Origin: Endozoicomonas sp. 4G
GTDB lineage: Bacteria; Pseudomonadota; Gammaproteobacteria; Pseudomonadales; Endozoicomonadaceae
Direction of reading: 5' to 3'
NCBI RefSeq assembly: GCF_023822025.1
Contig: NZ_CP082909.1
Location: 4,632,001-4,696,000, forward strand
DNA: 64,000 nucleotides
Shown one piece after another: positions 20,302-30,740 of the stretch. The notes below the pieces were generated by a model. That model was not told the DNA's origin and searched no databases. It was given only the letters and a program-made list of their open reading frames with translations. How positions within the stretch are numbered: position 1 is the stretch's first letter; each line of letters starts with the position of its first letter. A program made the translations under genes and the position numbers.

Positions 20302-20607
20302 TTACCAGCTGGCCTTAACCAGACCCGGAACATCACCACGCATGGCTGCTTCACGCAGCTTGATGCGGCTCAGGCCGAATTTACGCAGGTAGCCGTGAGG
20401 GCGACCTGTTACACGACAGCGGTTACGCAGACGAGATGAACTGGCATCACGTGGCTGCTTCTGCAGTGCTATCTGAGCGTCCCACTTCTCGTCGTCGGAG
20501 CTGTGAGGGCTGACGATGATCGCCTTCAGCGCAGCGCGCTTCTCTGCAAATTTGGCAACGGTGCGCTGACGCTTCAACTCCCGCTGCTTCATGGATACTT
20601 TTGCCAT
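20302..20607 (-). CDS. rpsN: Ribosomal protein S14 (zinc-free form)
   Basis: 101 residues, [20 protein letters not shown]. This is the long form without the CxxC-x12-CxxC zinc knuckle; the homologous region reads [21 protein letters not shown]. Normal for gammaproteobacteria. Lies between rplE and rpsH. Confidence 0.98.
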   Translation of the reverse strand: MAKVSMKQRELKRQRTVAKFAEKRAALKAIIVSPHSSDDEKWDAQIALQKQPRDASSSRLRNRCRVTGRPHGYLRKFGLSRIKLREAAMRGDVPGLVKASW

Positions 20608-20622
20608 GGGCTCGTACCTTAA

Positions 20623-21162
20623 TCAGTTACGGAATGGGAAGTTGAAGGCTTTCAGCAGTGCACGGCCTTCGTCGTCAGTCTTCGCTGTGGTAGTCAGGGT
20701 AATATCCAGACCACGCAGAGCGTCGACTTTATCATAATCGATTTCCGGGAAAATGATCTGCTCTTTGACACCCATGCTGTAGTTGCCACGGCCGTCAAAC
20801 GACTTCGGGCTGATGCCACGGAAGTCACGAACACGAGGCAGAGCGATGTCAACCAGACGCTCCAGGAATTCGTACATACGTTCGTCACGCAGGGTCACTT
20901 TGACACCGATTGGCCAGCCTTCACGAACCTTGAAGCCTGCAACGGATTTACGTGCCTTGGTAACAACTGCTTTCTGACCGGCGATTTTTTCCATGTCAGC
21001 AACAGCGTTTTCGATGACTTTCTTGTCACCGACCGCTCCACCCACACCCATGTTCAGGGTGATTTTGGTGATGCGGGGAACTTCGTGAATGTTGCTCACA
21101 CCCAGCTCTTCTTTGAGCTTGGGCAGAATCTCTTCACGATATTTAGTCTTGAAGTTTGCCAT
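20623..21162 (-). CDS. rplE: Ribosomal protein L5
   Basis: 179 residues; 5S rRNA-binding central protuberance protein touching the P-site tRNA. Shows the [25 protein letters not shown] N-terminus and [24 protein letters not shown]. Located 11 bp after rplX in the spc operon. Confidence 0.98.
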   Translation of the reverse strand: MANFKTKYREEILPKLKEELGVSNIHEVPRITKITLNMGVGGAVGDKKVIENAVADMEKIAGQKAVVTKARKSVAGFKVREGWPIGVKVTLRDERMYEFLERLVDIALPRVRDFRGISPKSFDGRGNYSMGVKEQIIFPEIDYDKVDALRGLDITLTTTAKTDDEGRALLKAFNFPFRN

Positions 21163-21173
21163 TATGCCACCCC

Positions 21174-21491
21174 TTACGCGTCAACCGGTTGACCGGTAGA
21201 CTTGAACACGCGCTGTTTCTTGCCATCTTCAGAGATAGCAATGCCAACACGATCAGCCTTGTCGGTTTCTGTGTTCAGGATTGCAACGTTGGAAGCCTGA
21301 ATAGGTGCTTCTTTCTCAACGATGCCACCAGGGGCGCCCAGCATTGGGTTAGGCTTCTGATGTTTCTTGATCATATTGATGCCAGAAACGATCAACTTGC
21401 CATCGGCACGAACGGTTTGCACTTTGCCGCGCTTACCTTTGTCCTTGCCAGCAATGACGATAACTTCGTCGTCACGACGGATCTTTTTCAT
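21174..21491 (-). CDS. rplX: Ribosomal protein L24
   Basis: 105 residues with a KOW RNA-binding motif ([20 protein letters not shown]); assembly initiator of the 50S subunit, near the exit tunnel. Between rplN and rplE. Confidence 0.98.
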   Translation of the reverse strand: MKKIRRDDEVIVIAGKDKGKRGKVQTVRADGKLIVSGINMIKKHQKPNPMLGAPGGIVEKEAPIQASNVAILNTETDKADRVGIAISEDGKKQRVFKSTGQPVDA

Positions 21492-21502
21492 TTCCTGCTC
21501 CC

Positions 21503-21871
21503 TTACAGTACTTCTGGTGCCAGGGAAATGATCTTCATAAACTGCTCACCACGCAGTTCACGAGTCACTGGCCCAAAGATACGGGTGCCGATTGGCTGAT
21601 TGCTTGCGTTCAGCAGAACGGCAGCATTGCCATCGAAGCGGATTACGGAACCGTCTGGACGACGAACGCCTTTTTTGGTACGCACAACAACGGCGTTCAT
21701 CACCTGGCCTTTTTTGACCTTACCGCGAGGAATCGCTTCCTTGACGGTCACTTTGATGATGTCGCCAATGTGGGCGTAGCGGCGATGGGACCCACCCAAC
21801 ACCTTGATACACTGTACTCGACGAGCGCCGGAGTTATCGGCTACTTCGAGTTGAGATTCTGTCTGGATCAT
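21503..21871 (-). CDS. rplN: Ribosomal protein L14
   Basis: 122 residues from the ATG at 21871 ([20 protein letters not shown]), the family start. The frame is open a further 22 codons upstream, but that stretch lies in the rpsQ–rplN gap. Contacts helix 44 of 16S rRNA at an intersubunit bridge. First gene of the spc operon in E. coli; here it follows rpsQ after about 100 bp. Confidence 0.98.
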   Translation of the reverse strand: MIQTESQLEVADNSGARRVQCIKVLGGSHRRYAHIGDIIKVTVKEAIPRGKVKKGQVMNAVVVRTKKGVRRPDGSVIRFDGNAAVLLNASNQPIGTRIFGPVTRELRGEQFMKIISLAPEVL

Positions 21872-21975
21872 GCTTATTCTCCAAGCCCAAACTGCAGACG
21901 GGTACCCGTCAGTCGTTGTACAACAGGCTGACCGCAAGGCCAGCCACCTCTACTCAGACCCGGGGCACCGTGGCC

Positions 21976-22239
21976 TTATATTTGAGTAGCACGCTCATCA
22001 ATGGAAACCAGTTCAAATGTCTTGGACTTAGACACAGGACGTGTTTCCTTGATTGTGACAATGTCGCCCATACGGCAGTCATTGTTTTCGTCGTGAGCGT
22101 GCAACTTGGTGGACCGCTTAACGATCTTACCGTAGAGCGGATGTTTAACACGGCGCTCAATAAGAACAGTGACGGTCTTGTCCATCTTGTCACTCACAAC
22201 CTTACCGGTCAGAGTACGGACTTTCTTGTCTTCAGCCAT
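21976..22239 (-). CDS. rpsQ: Ribosomal protein S17
   Basis: 87 residues, [21 protein letters not shown], an OB-fold 16S rRNA-binding protein. Last gene of the S10 operon set. About 100 bp separates it from rplN, the place where E. coli has the spc promoter; I did not identify a convincing one. Confidence 0.98.
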   Translation of the reverse strand: MAEDKKVRTLTGKVVSDKMDKTVTVLIERRVKHPLYGKIVKRSTKLHAHDENNDCRMGDIVTIKETRPVSKSKTFELVSIDERATQI

Positions 22240-22241
22240 TG

Positions 22242-22433
22242 TTAAATACCTGCCTTCTCATTCAACGCCGTCTTAATACGGGCGATGTCGCGTCGGGTCT
22301 GCTTCAGCAGATGAGTCTGGCTCAGCTGGCCCGTCGCTTTCTGCATGCGGTAGTTAAACTGGTCCCGCAGCAGTGTGACCAGCTCTTCGTTGAGCTGTTC
22401 AACCGTTTTTTCACGCAATTCAGCAGCTTTCAT
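22242..22433 (-). CDS. rpmC: Ribosomal protein L29
   Basis: 63 residues from the ATG at 22433 ([18 protein letters not shown]); helical hairpin protein at the exit tunnel and SRP docking site. The ATG shares a base with the rplP stop (TGATG), so translation is likely coupled. A GTG one codon earlier is possible but not needed. Confidence 0.97.
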   Translation of the reverse strand: MKAAELREKTVEQLNEELVTLLRDQFNYRMQKATGQLSQTHLLKQTRRDIARIKTALNEKAGI

Positions 22434-22846
22434 CACATCACGCTCCGCTTAACGAAGGCCGTTTCCACTGGCAGCTTGGCGGCAGCCAGGGCAAATGCCT
22501 CGCGAGCCAGCTCTTCGGATACACCTTCCATTTCGTACAGGACACGACCCGGCTGGATCTGTGCTACCCAGTACTCAACACTACCCTTACCTTTACCCAT
22601 ACGAACCTCGAGAGGTTTTTTGGAGATCGGCTTGTCAGGGAAGACGCGAATCCAGATTTTACCACCACGCTTGATGTGACGGGTCATGGCACGACGAGCT
22701 GCTTCGATCTGACGAGCAGTTATGCGCCCACGGCCTGTTGCTTTCAATGCGTATTCACCGAAGCTAACAGTGGAGCCGCGGTGTGCCAGGCCGCGGTTGC
22801 GACCCTTTTGCTGCTTACGAAATTTCGTACGCTTTGGCTGTAACAT
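22433..22846 (-). CDS. rplP: Ribosomal protein L16
   Basis: 137 residues, [20 protein letters not shown], needed for A-site tRNA placement. Conserved [20 protein letters not shown] and [20 protein letters not shown]. Overlaps the rpmC start by one base. Confidence 0.98.
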   Translation of the reverse strand: MLQPKRTKFRKQQKGRNRGLAHRGSTVSFGEYALKATGRGRITARQIEAARRAMTRHIKRGGKIWIRVFPDKPISKKPLEVRMGKGKGSVEYWVAQIQPGRVLYEMEGVSEELAREAFALAAAKLPVETAFVKRSVM

Positions 22847-22857
22847 TACCGCGCTCC

Positions 22858-23559
22858 TTACTTCTTAGCCTGTCTCTTCTTAGGACGTTTGGCTGGCTCT
22901 TTAGGCTGCTTTTCTGCTTCAGCTGCCATTCCGCCAATCACTTCGCCTTTGAAGATCCATACTTTAACGCCCAGGATACCGTAGGTAGTCAGAGCTTCAT
23001 AAGTTGCGTAATCGATGTCTGCACGCAGGGTGTGCAGAGGTACGCGACCCTCACGGTACCATTCGGTACGGGCAATTTCAGCGCCGCCAAGACGACCACT
23101 GATTTGCACTTTGATGCCCTTCGCGCCCAGACGCATAGCATTCTGTACAGAACGCTTCATGGCACGACGGAACATAACACGACGCTCCAGCTGACCAGCG
23201 ATGGACTGTGCAACCAGCATTGCGTCCAGTTCGGGCTTGCGAACTTCTTCAATGTTGATGTGAACAGGTACGCCCATCATCTTGGTAACAGCCTGACGCA
23301 GCTTCTCAACGTCTTCGCCTTTCTTACCGATCACAATGCCTGGACGGGCAGTGAAGATGGTAACGCGGGCGCTTTGAGCCGGACGCTGGATGTCGATGCG
23401 GCTTACGGAAGCATTTTTCAGCTTCTTCTGCAGGAAATCACGAACTTCCAGATCGGTAATCAGCTTGTCAGCGTATTGCTGACCTTCAGCAAACCATACA
23501 GATCTGTGGGGCTTTACGATGCCCAGTCGGATCCCATTTGGATGTACTTTCTGACCCAT
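22858..23559 (-). CDS. rpsC: Ribosomal protein S3
   Basis: 233 residues; mRNA entry-channel protein with an N-terminal KH domain ([15 protein letters not shown]) and C-terminal domain. The tail is Lys-rich ([17 protein letters not shown]). Between rplV and rplP in the S10 operon. Confidence 0.98.
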   Translation of the reverse strand: MGQKVHPNGIRLGIVKPHRSVWFAEGQQYADKLITDLEVRDFLQKKLKNASVSRIDIQRPAQSARVTIFTARPGIVIGKKGEDVEKLRQAVTKMMGVPVHINIEEVRKPELDAMLVAQSIAGQLERRVMFRRAMKRSVQNAMRLGAKGIKVQISGRLGGAEIARTEWYREGRVPLHTLRADIDYATYEALTTYGILGVKVWIFKGEVIGGMAAEAEKQPKEPAKRPKKRQAKK

Positions 23560-23570
23560 GTGATCGCTCC

Positions 23571-23906
23571 TTAGACCTCTGCAACCTTAACCGTGATATG
23601 GCAAGACCGCTTCAGAATGCGATCAGCACGGCCCTTGGCACGTGGACGAATGCGCTTCATGGTCATACCTTCGTCAACGAAGATAGCAGACACTTTCAGC
23701 TCATCAATATCCATGCCGTCGTTGTGCTCTGCGTTGGCAATCGCAGATTCCAACACTTTCTTGACCAGCTCTGCAGCCTTTTTAGGGCTGAATGCCAGCA
23801 GGTCCAGGGCTTCACCAACAGCTTTGCCTCGGATCTGGTCAGCAACCAGGCGCGCTTTCTGGGCAGAAATGCGAGCGCCTTTATGTATAGCAGCTACTTC
23901 TTTCAT
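23571..23906 (-). CDS. rplV: Ribosomal protein L22
   Basis: 111 residues, [31 protein letters not shown] start. The long hairpin reaching the peptide tunnel is intact ([20 protein letters not shown]), with no sign of the deletions linked to macrolide resistance. Confidence 0.98.
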   Translation of the reverse strand: MKEVAAIHKGARISAQKARLVADQIRGKAVGEALDLLAFSPKKAAELVKKVLESAIANAEHNDGMDIDELKVSAIFVDEGMTMKRIRPRAKGRADRILKRSCHITVKVAEV

Positions 23907-23917
23907 TTCTTACCCTC

Positions 23918-24196
23918 TTAGCGCTTCTTGGCCTTCTTATCTGCAGCATGACCGCGGTAGGTGCGGGTAGCAGCAAATTCACCCAGCTTGAGGCCTACCA
24001 TGTCTTCGCTGACGAAAACAGGCACATGCTGGCGACCGTTATGAACGGCGATGGTCAGACCTACCATGTTTGGCAGGATCATTGAGCGGCGTGACCAGGT
24101 CTTGATCGGACGCTTGTTGCCGCTTTCAACCGCATCTTCGACTTTCTTCAGCAGGTGAAGGTCGATAAATGGGCCTTTTTTCAAAGAACGTGGCAC
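23918..24196 (-). CDS. rpsS: Ribosomal protein S19
   Basis: 92 residues, [20 protein letters not shown]; 30S head protein paired with S13. Conserved [25 protein letters not shown]10 operon, between rplB and rplV. Confidence 0.98.
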   Translation of the reverse strand: MPRSLKKGPFIDLHLLKKVEDAVESGNKRPIKTWSRRSMILPNMVGLTIAVHNGRQHVPVFVSEDMVGLKLGEFAATRTYRGHAADKKAKKR

Positions 24197-24217
24197 TGTC
24201 GTATCCTCTCTCTAGGC

Positions 24218-25045
24218 TTACTTCGCGCTGCGACGACGTACGATCATTTTATCCGTACGCTTGTTGGAACGAGTCTTACGACCCTTGGTCGGAACACCCC
24301 ATGGTGTCACTGGGTGACGACCACCGGAAGTACGACCTTCACCACCACCGTGTGGGTGATCAACCGGGTTCATGGCAACACCACGAACGGTTGGACGCAC
24401 GCCTCTCCAACGCTTGGCACCGGCCTTACCCAGGGAGCGCAGGTTGTGCTCGCTGTTAGAGGCTTCGCCCAGAGTTGCACGACAGTCAGCCAGAACTTTA
24501 CGCATTTCACCGGAACGCAGACGCAGGGTTACGTAAGCACCATCACGGGCTACGACCTGAGCAGAAGTACCGGCACTGCGCATCATCTGCGCACCTTTAC
24601 CTGGCTTGAGCTCAACACAGTGAACTACAGAACCCTGCGGAATATTACGCAGAGGCAGTGTGTTGCCTGGCTTGATAGGAGCATCAACACCAGAGTACAG
24701 CTCGTCACCGGCTTTTACACCCTTAGGTGCGATAATGTAACGACGCTCACCGTCCATGTACTTCAGCAGGGCGATGTGAGCGGTACGATTCGGATCGTAT
24801 TCCAGACGCTCAACGATAGCTGGGATGCCATCCTTGTTGCGACGGAAGTCTACGATACGGTAGTGCTGTTTGTGACCACCACCACGATGACGGGTAGTGA
24901 TACGACCAGCGTTGTTACGACCACCAGACTTGCTTTTCTTTTCCACCAGAGGCGCGTGAGGGCGACCCTTGTGGAGGTCAGGGTTTACTACCTTGACGAC
25001 AAAGCGACGACCCGGAGAAGTCGGCTTGCACTTGATTACGGCCAT
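24218..25045 (-). CDS. rplB: Ribosomal protein L2
   Basis: 275 residues; among the largest and most conserved 50S proteins, required for subunit joining and the peptidyl transferase centre. Starts [19 protein letters not shown] and carries the C-terminal [14 protein letters not shown] motif whose histidine lies near the active centre. Confidence 0.98.
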   Translation of the reverse strand: MAVIKCKPTSPGRRFVVKVVNPDLHKGRPHAPLVEKKSKSGGRNNAGRITTRHRGGGHKQHYRIVDFRRNKDGIPAIVERLEYDPNRTAHIALLKYMDGERRYIIAPKGVKAGDELYSGVDAPIKPGNTLPLRNIPQGSVVHCVELKPGKGAQMMRSAGTSAQVVARDGAYVTLRLRSGEMRKVLADCRATLGEASNSEHNLRSLGKAGAKRWRGVRPTVRGVAMNPVDHPHGGGEGRTSGGRHPVTPWGVPTKGRKTRSNKRTDKMIVRRRSAK

Positions 25046-25056
25046 CCTGTAACTCC

Positions 25057-25353
25057 TTATTCCGCGTCGGCAAAGTCAATCTCTTGACCCTGCGCCAGAC
25101 TGACGTACGCTTTTTTCCAGTCTGAGCGTTTGCCCATACCGAAACGGGTACGTTTGGTCTTACCTTTAACAACGGCTGTACGAACAGATTCAACGTTGAC
25201 GTCGAACAGTTGCTCTACCGCTTTTTTGATTTCAGGCTTGGTTGCGTCCTTGACTACCTTGAAGACGTACTGGCCATGCTCTTCAGCCACCACTGTCGCC
25301 TTCTCGGAAATGTGTGGACCAAGCAGAACTTTATAAATACGTTCCTGGTTCAT
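25057..25353 (-). CDS. rplW: Ribosomal protein L23
   Basis: 98 residues; exit-tunnel protein that docks trigger factor and SRP. Starts [20 protein letters not shown]. Its ATG overlaps the end of rplD by four bases (ATGA), indicating coupled translation. Confidence 0.98.
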   Translation of the reverse strand: MNQERIYKVLLGPHISEKATVVAEEHGQYVFKVVKDATKPEIKKAVEQLFDVNVESVRTAVVKGKTKRTRFGMGKRSDWKKAYVSLAQGQEIDFADAE

Positions 25354-25952
25354 CCCAGCATCTCCTCGAATTTCTTGATGGCTGCAACAGTCATCACGAC
25401 TTTCTCATGAGCGATCAGGCTGACAGGGTCAACGCCTTGTACGTCACGTGTGTCCACATGGGGAATGTTGCGGGTCGCCAGATACAGGTTCTGATCGACT
25501 TCATCAGAAACAATCAGACCGCGCTCAACATTCAGCTCTTTCAGCCTGGCTACCATCAGTTTGGTCTTTGGTGTTTCAGCACCGAGGCTTTCAACTACCA
25601 CCAGACGTTCCTGACGAACCAGCTCAGACAAGATAGAACGCAGAGCACCACGATACATTTTCTTGTTCAGCTTTTGAGCATGATCCTGTGGTTTGGCAGC
25701 AAACGATTTGCCGCCCCCGCGCCACAGTGGGCTACGGATGGTACCAGCGCGTGCACGACCAGTACCTTTTTGACGCCAGGGCTTGCGTCCACCGCCGCTT
25801 ACTTCGCTGCGGGTTTTCTGAGCACGGGTACCTTGACGGGCACCGGCCATGAAAGCAACTACAGTCTGGTGTACCAGGCTTTCGTTGAATTCAGTACCGA
25901 AGGTCACGTCAGAGACTTGAACCGTACCAGCACCTGTTACATTCAATTCCAT
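25350..25952 (-). CDS. rplD: Ribosomal protein L4
   Basis: 200 residues; lines the peptide tunnel through its extended loop ([28 protein letters not shown] region). In E. coli L4 represses the S10 operon at transcription and translation through a leader hairpin before rpsJ. Overlaps rplW by four bases. Confidence 0.98.
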   Translation of the reverse strand: MELNVTGAGTVQVSDVTFGTEFNESLVHQTVVAFMAGARQGTRAQKTRSEVSGGGRKPWRQKGTGRARAGTIRSPLWRGGGKSFAAKPQDHAQKLNKKMYRGALRSILSELVRQERLVVVESLGAETPKTKLMVARLKELNVERGLIVSDEVDQNLYLATRNIPHVDTRDVQGVDPVSLIAHEKVVMTVAAIKKFEEMLG

Positions 25953-25964
25953 CGTCTAATCCCC

Positions 25965-26603
25965 TCAGGCGCGCGCTTTAACCGCAGCTTTAACGATAAC
26001 GTCAGCACCGGTAGCACCCGGTACCGCACCCTTTACCAGCAGCAGGTTACGTTCAGCGTCAACGCGAACGATTTCCAGGGACTGAACAGTCACTTTCTCA
26101 GCACCCATATGTCCAGCCATCTTCTTACCCTTGAAGACACGACCCGGGGTCTGACACTGACCGATGGAACCAGGAGCACGGTGAGACAGAGAGTTACCGT
26201 GTGTAGCGTCCTGCATATGGAAGTTCCAACGCTTTACGCCACCCTGGAAGCCCTTACCTTTGGACTGACCAGTTACGTCTACTTTCTGACCCTGCTCGAA
26301 CAGGTCAACTCCGATCAACTGACCCAGCTCGTAAGAAGCAGAATCGTCAACACGGAACTCCCAAAGACCACGACCGGCTTCTACCTTTGCTTTCGCAAAG
26401 TGGCCAGCCTCTGGCTTGCGAACACGGCTGCTTTTTTTAGCACCAGTAGTCACCTGAACTGCGTTGTAACCGTCAACATCCAGGCTTTTAACCTGAGTGA
26501 TGCGGTTAGGATCAACCTCAATCACAGTGACTGGTACAGAAGCACCGTCTTCTGTGAAGATACGGGTCATACCGCACTTCTTACCGACTAATCCAATAGT
26601 CAT
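25965..26603 (-). CDS. rplC: Ribosomal protein L3
   Basis: 212 residues from the ATG at 26603 ([16 protein letters not shown]), the family start; ten further upstream codons are open but not conserved. The extension reaching the peptidyl transferase centre is visible ([22 protein letters not shown] region). Follows rpsJ after about 100 bp. Confidence 0.98.
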   Translation of the reverse strand: MTIGLVGKKCGMTRIFTEDGASVPVTVIEVDPNRITQVKSLDVDGYNAVQVTTGAKKSSRVRKPEAGHFAKAKVEAGRGLWEFRVDDSASYELGQLIGVDLFEQGQKVDVTGQSKGKGFQGGVKRWNFHMQDATHGNSLSHRAPGSIGQCQTPGRVFKGKKMAGHMGAEKVTVQSLEIVRVDAERNLLLVKGAVPGATGADVIVKAAVKARA

Positions 26604-26704
26604 TTCAACCTCTCTCGTGTACGGGGCTTTCACCCACTATGGCCGCTCATTCCAGAGCGTTACACAAAAGTTTTGTGCACACTGAATGGCTGCCCGTGCC
26701 GCTA

Positions 26705-27379
<675 letters not shown>

Positions 27380-27769
27380 ATGGATGCCTTACTGAATGAA
27401 CCACAACCCATTCCAGTCCACGCTATTGCAGCAATAATTGCAATTATTATTGGTACTGTTCAGCTTTATATGAAAAAAGGAGGGAGCACCCACAAAACCC
27501 TTGGCCGTATTTGGGTTGGACTGATGCTACTGGTTTCCTTTTCATCCTTTTTTATCCACAAAATCGAATTATGGGGGCGCTATAGTCCTATCCACCTTTT
27601 AAGCCTCTGGACAATTTTTTCTGCTGGTCTTGCTATTTACTATGTGCGAGCTGGTAATATCGAACGTCATAAGCAGATAATGATCGCTTTATATGGCCTC
27701 GCCCTTATCCTTACAGGACTTTTCACCCTGCTACCAGGAAGGATAATGAACCAAGTGCTGTTTGGATGA
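27380..27769 (+). CDS. DUF2306-type small membrane protein
   Basis: 129 residues with four predicted membrane helices (IPVHAIAAIIAIIIGTVQL, IWVGLMLLVSFSSFFI, HLLSLWTIFSAGLAIYYV, IMIALYGLALILTGLF). Matches the pattern of DUF2306 membrane proteins, including HKTLGRIWVG after helix 1 and an ERHKQIM loop. Function unknown. It is on the opposite strand to the ribosomal genes and ends at a bidirectional terminator. No strong ribosome-binding site is visible. Confidence 0.75.
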   Translation: MDALLNEPQPIPVHAIAAIIAIIIGTVQLYMKKGGSTHKTLGRIWVGLMLLVSFSSFFIHKIELWGRYSPIHLLSLWTIFSAGLAIYYVRAGNIERHKQIMIALYGLALILTGLFTLLPGRIMNQVLFG

Positions 27770-27820
27770 CACTGCTAGCCTGAGAGCCTGACCGAGAATA
27801 ACTACCATACTCGACACACA

Positions 27821-27853
27821 AAAAAATCACTGCGGTGGTCGCAGTGATTTTTT
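27821..27853. terminator. Bidirectional intrinsic terminator
   Basis: AAAAAATCACTGCG (27821-27834) and CGCAGTGATTTTTT (27840-27853) form a perfect 14-bp stem with a 5-base loop and T-runs on both strands. It separates the converging DUF2306 and glycine-zipper genes. Confidence 0.9.
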
Positions 27854-27878
27854 GCTTATGGTTTAGATCGCGTCAGGT

Positions 27879-28412
27879 TTATGCCTTTGATGTTGGAGCC
27901 GCTCCCTCATAATAAGACACAATCCTGTCAGCAAGCTTTGACCGCTCAAAGCCATTGTCATTCGTTGCCGCCAGAATCGCATTGTAAGTCTTTGCCATCA
28001 AGTAGGGGGTATAGTAGGCCGTCACGCCTAATCCCATGAAAGACCCAACAGTAGCACCAGCAACGGCACCAGCAAGAAAGCCTTGCGCTCCCGCTATCGA
28101 TCCAATCATCGCACCAACGGAACCCGCAGCCAAAGCCCCAACGGAAATGCCAGTCGGTATAACGTAGAACGCTGATGCAACGCCCATTGCGATCGCTGAC
28201 AATGTGGCAAGGGCACGACTGGCCTTCCGGGCTTTCAGTGGCCGAGACTCATAACTGTTGTACTCTTGAGGTATATGGGAGCCTTCGTTGGAGTATTCAG
28301 CGATGGCCACTCCTTTACCAGAAAGACTTGCTCCACCTTGTTCTGAAGGAGCGAATTGAGATGATGGAAATTGGCCCACTGCAGCAGTTTCAGGCAATCC
28401 TTGATGAATCAT
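27879..28412 (-). CDS. Glycine-zipper membrane protein of unknown function
   Basis: 177 residues. The first ~55 residues are polar. From about 65 to 135 the protein is rich in Gly and Ala with GxxxG spacing (GISVGALAAGSVGAMIGSIAG ... AGAVAGATVGSFMGLG region), a pattern of helices that pack in membranes. No signal peptide. A strong GGAGGTG ribosome-binding site lies ahead of the ATG. A perfect FNR box lies 81 bp upstream, suggesting control by oxygen. The RING-like protein at 35.9 kb has a similar Gly/Ala C-terminal half. Confidence 0.7.
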   Translation of the reverse strand: MIHQGLPETAAVGQFPSSQFAPSEQGGASLSGKGVAIAEYSNEGSHIPQEYNSYESRPLKARKASRALATLSAIAMGVASAFYVIPTGISVGALAAGSVGAMIGSIAGAQGFLAGAVAGATVGSFMGLGVTAYYTPYLMAKTYNAILAATNDNGFERSKLADRIVSYYEGAAPTSKA

Positions 28413-28492
28413 ATTACACCTCCATGTGTGTAGATTTATTTGTGGTTTTTCTGCGATAGTTCCTTCGTCGATGAACTTAGTACCGAATAATA

Positions 28493-28506
28493 TTGATCGA
28501 TATCAA
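28493..28506. promoter_or_regulatory. Perfect FNR/Anr box
   Basis: TTGATCGATATCAA matches the FNR consensus TTGAT-N4-ATCAA exactly. It lies 81 bp upstream of the glycine-zipper gene. On that strand no -10 falls at the ideal distance; AACTAT about 31 bases downstream is the best candidate and puts the box near -50. Which gene it controls is therefore less certain than for the site at 11369. Confidence 0.6.
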
Positions 28507-28595
28507 TCTACTCAATTACATAAAAGTTAGCTTTACTAACATTTGACAGGTGCAATATGGAATCAGGCTGAAACTCAGGCGCACGATACAAAAAC

Positions 28596-28618
28596 CCCCG
28601 GACAAGTCCGGGGTTTTT
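28596..28618 (-). terminator. Terminator of the tuf remnant
   Basis: CCCCGGA (28596-28602) and TCCGGGG (28607-28613) with a 4-base loop and a T-run on the minus strand. It is the same distance (44 bases) from the stop codon as the terminator of the intact tuf gene at 29391-29413 and clearly homologous to it. Confidence 0.85.
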
Positions 28619-28650
28619 ATAGGGTGATCTAAATTACCAGCGATTCAATA

Positions 28651-28721
28651 TCACTCGATGATCTTGGCAATAACACCAGCACCTACAGTACGGCCACCTT
28701 CACGGATAGCGAGAGGCAGTC
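28651..28721 (-). pseudogene. tuf: 3' remnant of a second tuf gene
   Basis: On the minus strand this encodes [22 protein letters not shown], the C-terminus of EF-Tu with one conservative change (V to I) relative to the intact copy. Remnant and intact copy align without gaps at a constant offset of 795 bp from the stop through the terminator, with only about six base differences in 85. Homology ends abruptly near 28712; the sequence beyond gives an in-frame ATG but no EF-Tu sequence. A 3' stub left by duplication and deletion. Confidence 0.88.
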
Positions 28722-28796
28722 GCATGGTAATCACCTGGGAGGCTCGTGAAACAGAGTCGGGAGGCACTCTCCACCTTGCAGGCAAGACAGGGAGTG

Positions 28797-29087
28797 TCAC
28801 GCGGGAGAAAAAGTGATGCTGAGCTTGTGTCCGGTAGCTTCCGCATATTTTTTCAGCATGCCCAGGCTGGGGAGCGTTTTGCTGTTGGCACTTTCAAGTC
28901 GGCAGATACTGGTTTTCTGTATACCTATTGCCCGGGCAATGTCTTCCTGGGTCATTCCAGCTTCCTGCCGCATTCGAATCAGTTCACGGCGGAGTGCAAA
29001 GAACTCTGCTTTTTCTTCCATCGCAGCTTGAACATCTTCACGCTCAAGCGCCTTCTTGCGAAATGCCTTATAACTTAAGTTTGCCAT
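28797..29087 (-). CDS. XRE-family helix-turn-helix protein (HigA-like)
   Basis: 96 residues with an HTH at about residues 35-90 (MTQEDIARAIGIQKTSICRLES). The preceding helix (EDVQAAMEEKAEFFALRRELIRMRQEAG) is typical of HigA-type antitoxins. No HigB-like toxin gene is adjacent. The start has a near-perfect AAGGAGGTG. It lies between the tuf remnant and the intact tuf. A simple regulator or an orphan antitoxin. Confidence 0.8.
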   Translation of the reverse strand: MANLSYKAFRKKALEREDVQAAMEEKAEFFALRRELIRMRQEAGMTQEDIARAIGIQKTSICRLESANSKTLPSLGMLKKYAEATGHKLSITFSPA

Positions 29088-29118
29088 GCTGCACCTCCTT
29101 CATTCGCTTATATCCAAG

Positions 29119-29137
29119 ATCTAAGTCTTTTTTAGAT
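29119..29137. promoter_or_regulatory. Inverted repeat upstream of the XRE gene, possible autoregulatory operator
   Basis: ATCTAA (29119-29124) and TTAGAT (29132-29137) are separated by 7 bases, about 32 bp before the XRE start codon. XRE proteins and antitoxins commonly bind such palindromes in their own promoters. Confidence 0.4.
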
Positions 29138-29390
29138 GTTTTTTGAGTTTTTTTCTGAAATACATGCAAAATAACAACATGGTTCCTTTCACACTGCAAA
29201 AAAGACCCCTGCCTATTCCTTCAGATCCATTAGCCCTTAGTTCATATAACCCACGCCCCATTGGTTTGGTATGAGGTTCACCAAGGTTTGGACCGTGGAC
29301 TTCAACCTGATCAAGAAGATCAATGAAATTTCGTTGAGATGGTTGTCATCCATCCACCAGGGAAGCCAGCGGCTTGAAGGCACAAAAAAA

Positions 29391-29413
29391 CCCCGGAGAA
29401 ATCCGGGGTTTTT
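29391..29413 (-). terminator. Terminator of the tuf (str) operon
   Basis: CCCCGGA (29391-29397) and TCCGGGG (29402-29408), 4-base loop, then a T-run on the minus strand, 33 bp past the tuf stop. It means that str operon transcripts end here and do not run into rpsJ. The 280 bp from here to the XRE start hold no gene I can support. Confidence 0.92.
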
Positions 29414-29445
29414 ATAGGGTGGTCTAGATTACCAGCGACTCAATA

Positions 29446-30639
29446 TCACTCGATGATCTTAGCAACAACACCAGCACCTACAGTACGACCACCTTCACGG
29501 ATAGCGAAGCGCAGGCCGTCTTCCATCGCTACTGGAGCGATCAGGGTAGCTACGAAGTTGATGTTGTCACCAGGCATTACCATTTCAACGCCTTCTGGCA
29601 GTTCTACAGCACCGGTCACGTCAGTGGTACGGAAGTAGAACTGAGGACGGTAGCCCTTGAAGAATGGAGTATGACGACCACCTTCGTCCTTGGACAGAAT
29701 GTAAACTTCTGCTTCGAACTTGGTGTGAGGAGTCACGGTTCCTGGCTTGATCAGGCACTGACCACGCTCAACGTCTTCACGCTTGGTACCACGCAGCAGG
29801 GCACCAATGTTCTCACCTGCACGACCTTCGTCCAGCAGTTTACGGAACATCTCAACACCGGTAACAGTGGTCTTGGTAGTCTCTTTGATACCAATGATTT
29901 CCACTTCTTCACCAACGGTGATGATACCACGCTCAACACGACCGGTTACTACGGTACCACGACCAGCGATGGAGAATACATCCTCGATAGGCATCAGGAA
30001 CGGCTGATCGATAGCACGCTCTGGCTCAGGGATGTACTCATCCAGGGTTTCAACCAGCTTCTTAACAGCGGAAGTACCCATTTCGTTGTCGTCTTTACCT
30101 TCCAGAGCCATCAGGGCAGAACCGGTGATGATTGGAGTGTCGTCACCTGGGAACTCGTAAGTATCCAGCAGTTCACGAACTTCCATTTCAACCAGTTCCA
30201 GCAGCTCTTCGTCGTCTACCATGTCAGCTTTGTTCAGGAATACCACGATGTACGGTACGCCAACCTGACGAGACAGCAGGATGTGCTCACGAGTCTGAGG
30301 CATGGGGCCGTCAGCAGCGGAACATACCAGGATAGCGCCGTCCATCTGGGCAGCACCGGTGATCATGTTCTTAACGTAGTCGGCGTGTCCTGGGCAGTCT
30401 ACGTGCGCGTAGTGACGGCTCGGGGAGTCGTACTCTACGTGAGCAGTAGAGATGGTAATACCACGCTCACGCTCTTCAGGAGCGTTATCGATCTGGGAGA
30501 AGTCTTTCGCTTCACCGCCCCATACTTCTGCACATACGCGAGTCAGTGCAGCAGTCAGAGTAGTCTTACCGTGGTCAACGTGACCGATGGTGCCGACGTT
30601 TACGTGCGGCTTCGAACGTTCAAATTTTTCCTTAGCCAT
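29446..30639 (-). CDS. tuf: Elongation factor Tu
   Basis: 397-residue GTPase that brings aminoacyl-tRNA to the ribosome. G1 GHVDHGKT (19-26), G3 DCPGH and G4 NKAD are intact; the switch and domain 2/3 sequence is canonical. It is the last gene of rpsL–rpsG–fusA–tuf and the only complete tuf in the window. The second gammaproteobacterial copy, expected beside tRNA-Trp, is absent there, and a 3' stub lies at 28.65 kb. Confidence 0.98.
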   Translation of the reverse strand: MAKEKFERSKPHVNVGTIGHVDHGKTTLTAALTRVCAEVWGGEAKDFSQIDNAPEERERGITISTAHVEYDSPSRHYAHVDCPGHADYVKNMITGAAQMDGAILVCSAADGPMPQTREHILLSRQVGVPYIVVFLNKADMVDDEELLELVEMEVRELLDTYEFPGDDTPIITGSALMALEGKDDNEMGTSAVKKLVETLDEYIPEPERAIDQPFLMPIEDVFSIAGRGTVVTGRVERGIITVGEEVEIIGIKETTKTTVTGVEMFRKLLDEGRAGENIGALLRGTKREDVERGQCLIKPGTVTPHTKFEAEVYILSKDEGGRHTPFFKGYRPQFYFRTTDVTGAVELPEGVEMVMPGDNINFVATLIAPVAMEDGLRFAIREGGRTVGAGVVAKIIE

Positions 30640-30740
30640 TTCTCTTGACCCTTAGATAGATATCAATGGTTCGGGGTAGTGATTCTCGACGCAGCATTCT
30701 AACAGCCCTTTACGCCTGTTAGAACACCGCAGCTGCACTA

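Noticed and set aside
29155..29370. Possible transposase fragment downstream of tuf
   Set aside because: A short open stretch (VWTVDFNLIKKINEIS) has no clear match and no supporting ends.
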